Origin: an uncultured Chlamydiaceae bacterium
Lineage (GTDB): Bacteria > Chlamydiota > Chlamydiia > Chlamydiales > Parachlamydiaceae
Reading direction: 5' to 3'
Length of the DNA: 5,916 nucleotides
Assembly: GCA_945957185.1 (NCBI GenBank)
Contig: CAMFKA010000139.1
Span: 1 to 5,916 of the forward strand
Below are positions 5,850-5,916 of this stretch, one piece after another. The notes under the pieces were generated by a model. That model was not told where the DNA came from. It worked only from the letters and a program-made list of their open reading frames with translations, and ran no database searches. Position 1 is the stretch's first letter. Each line of letters begins with the position of its first letter. The position numbers and the translations under genes were made by a program.

Positions 5850-5916
5850 GTATTGCAATGACCCCGGGTTGCGTCGCACGTCCTGCAGACGGCTCCTGAC
5901 CTCGGGGCTACAATAC
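5850..5916 (+). repeat. 67-nt imperfect palindrome at the window edge, REP or IS-end like
   Basis: GTATTG (5850-5855) is complementary to CAATAC (5911-5916). Inside it, CCCCG (5862-5866) pairs with CGGGG (5903-5907), with a wobble and a further G-C pair adding to it. The tip holds CGTC (5879-5882) and GACG (5888-5891) around CTGCA. The arm is G+C-rich, unlike the transposase gene. The outer repeat ends exactly at the window edge, so pairing may continue outside. Confidence 0.6.

Larger units (their letters stand above)
5362..5916 (+). mobile_element. IS200/IS605-like element, right part clear, left boundary undefined
   Basis: The region holds an intact Y1 transposase gene and about 100 nt of palindromic DNA after it. 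IS200/IS605 elements have subterminal imperfect palindromes instead of terminal inverted repeats and make no target duplication. The left end cannot be placed because waaC coding sequence reaches to 6 nt before the transposase start. The right end may lie beyond the window. Confidence 0.55.

Noticed and set aside
5815..5916. Open minus-strand frame through the window end
   Set aside because: It arises from the palindromic DNA, has no start with a ribosome site and matches no family I recognise.

Overview
The window reads as a chromosomal housekeeping segment from a member of the Chlamydiae, most likely a non-Chlamydiaceae ('environmental') lineage. The IF3, L35, L20 and PheS proteins resemble, from memory, the chlamydial versions more than the proteobacterial or firmicute ones. 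Examples are the L35 C-terminal half, the L20 core and the PheS Cys cluster followed by WLEVAGAGMIHP. pheS is not followed by pheT, as in Chlamydia. The heptosyltransferase downstream argues against Chlamydia itself, whose LPS has Kdo directly on lipid A and no heptose. The taxonomic call is an inference without a database search. Every gene lies on the + strand.

Positions 1-2470 hold a translation operon: the 3' part of a threonyl-tRNA synthetase-like gene, then infC, rpmI and rplT, closed by a very strong intrinsic terminator. The order thrS-infC-rpmI-rplT-pheS is the ancient bacterial one. The ThrRS-like protein has kept its anticodon-binding domain but lost catalytic signature residues (motif 2 Arg, one zinc Cys, others). 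It is the most unusual coding feature here. The three ribosome-related genes have clear Shine-Dalgarno sequences, and a bulged hairpin sits in the 85-nt rpmI-rplT gap.

Positions 2496-5355 hold a second tight cluster: pheS, an RluC/RluD-type 23S rRNA pseudouridine synthase (2 nt gap) and a WaaC-like ADP-heptose:LPS heptosyltransferase (19 nt overlap). pheS begins only 25 nt after the terminator T-run and has no Shine-Dalgarno. Its expression therefore probably depends on terminator read-through, on an upstream promoter inside rplT, or on SD-independent initiation. Codon usage shifts from C-ended to TTG/NNG-rich codons within the heptosyltransferase gene.

Positions 5362-5916 hold an intact IS200/IS605-type Y1 (HUH) transposase starting 6 nt after the heptosyltransferase stop. 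It is followed by about 100 nt of strongly structured non-coding DNA: a 7-bp hairpin, then a 67-nt imperfect palindrome bounded by GTATTG/CAATAC that runs to the window edge. No separate left-end space exists upstream of the transposase.

I see no CRISPR array, tRNA or rRNA. The best candidates for something not routinely described are the catalytically degenerate ThrRS in the ancestral thrS locus and the palindrome-associated transposase.
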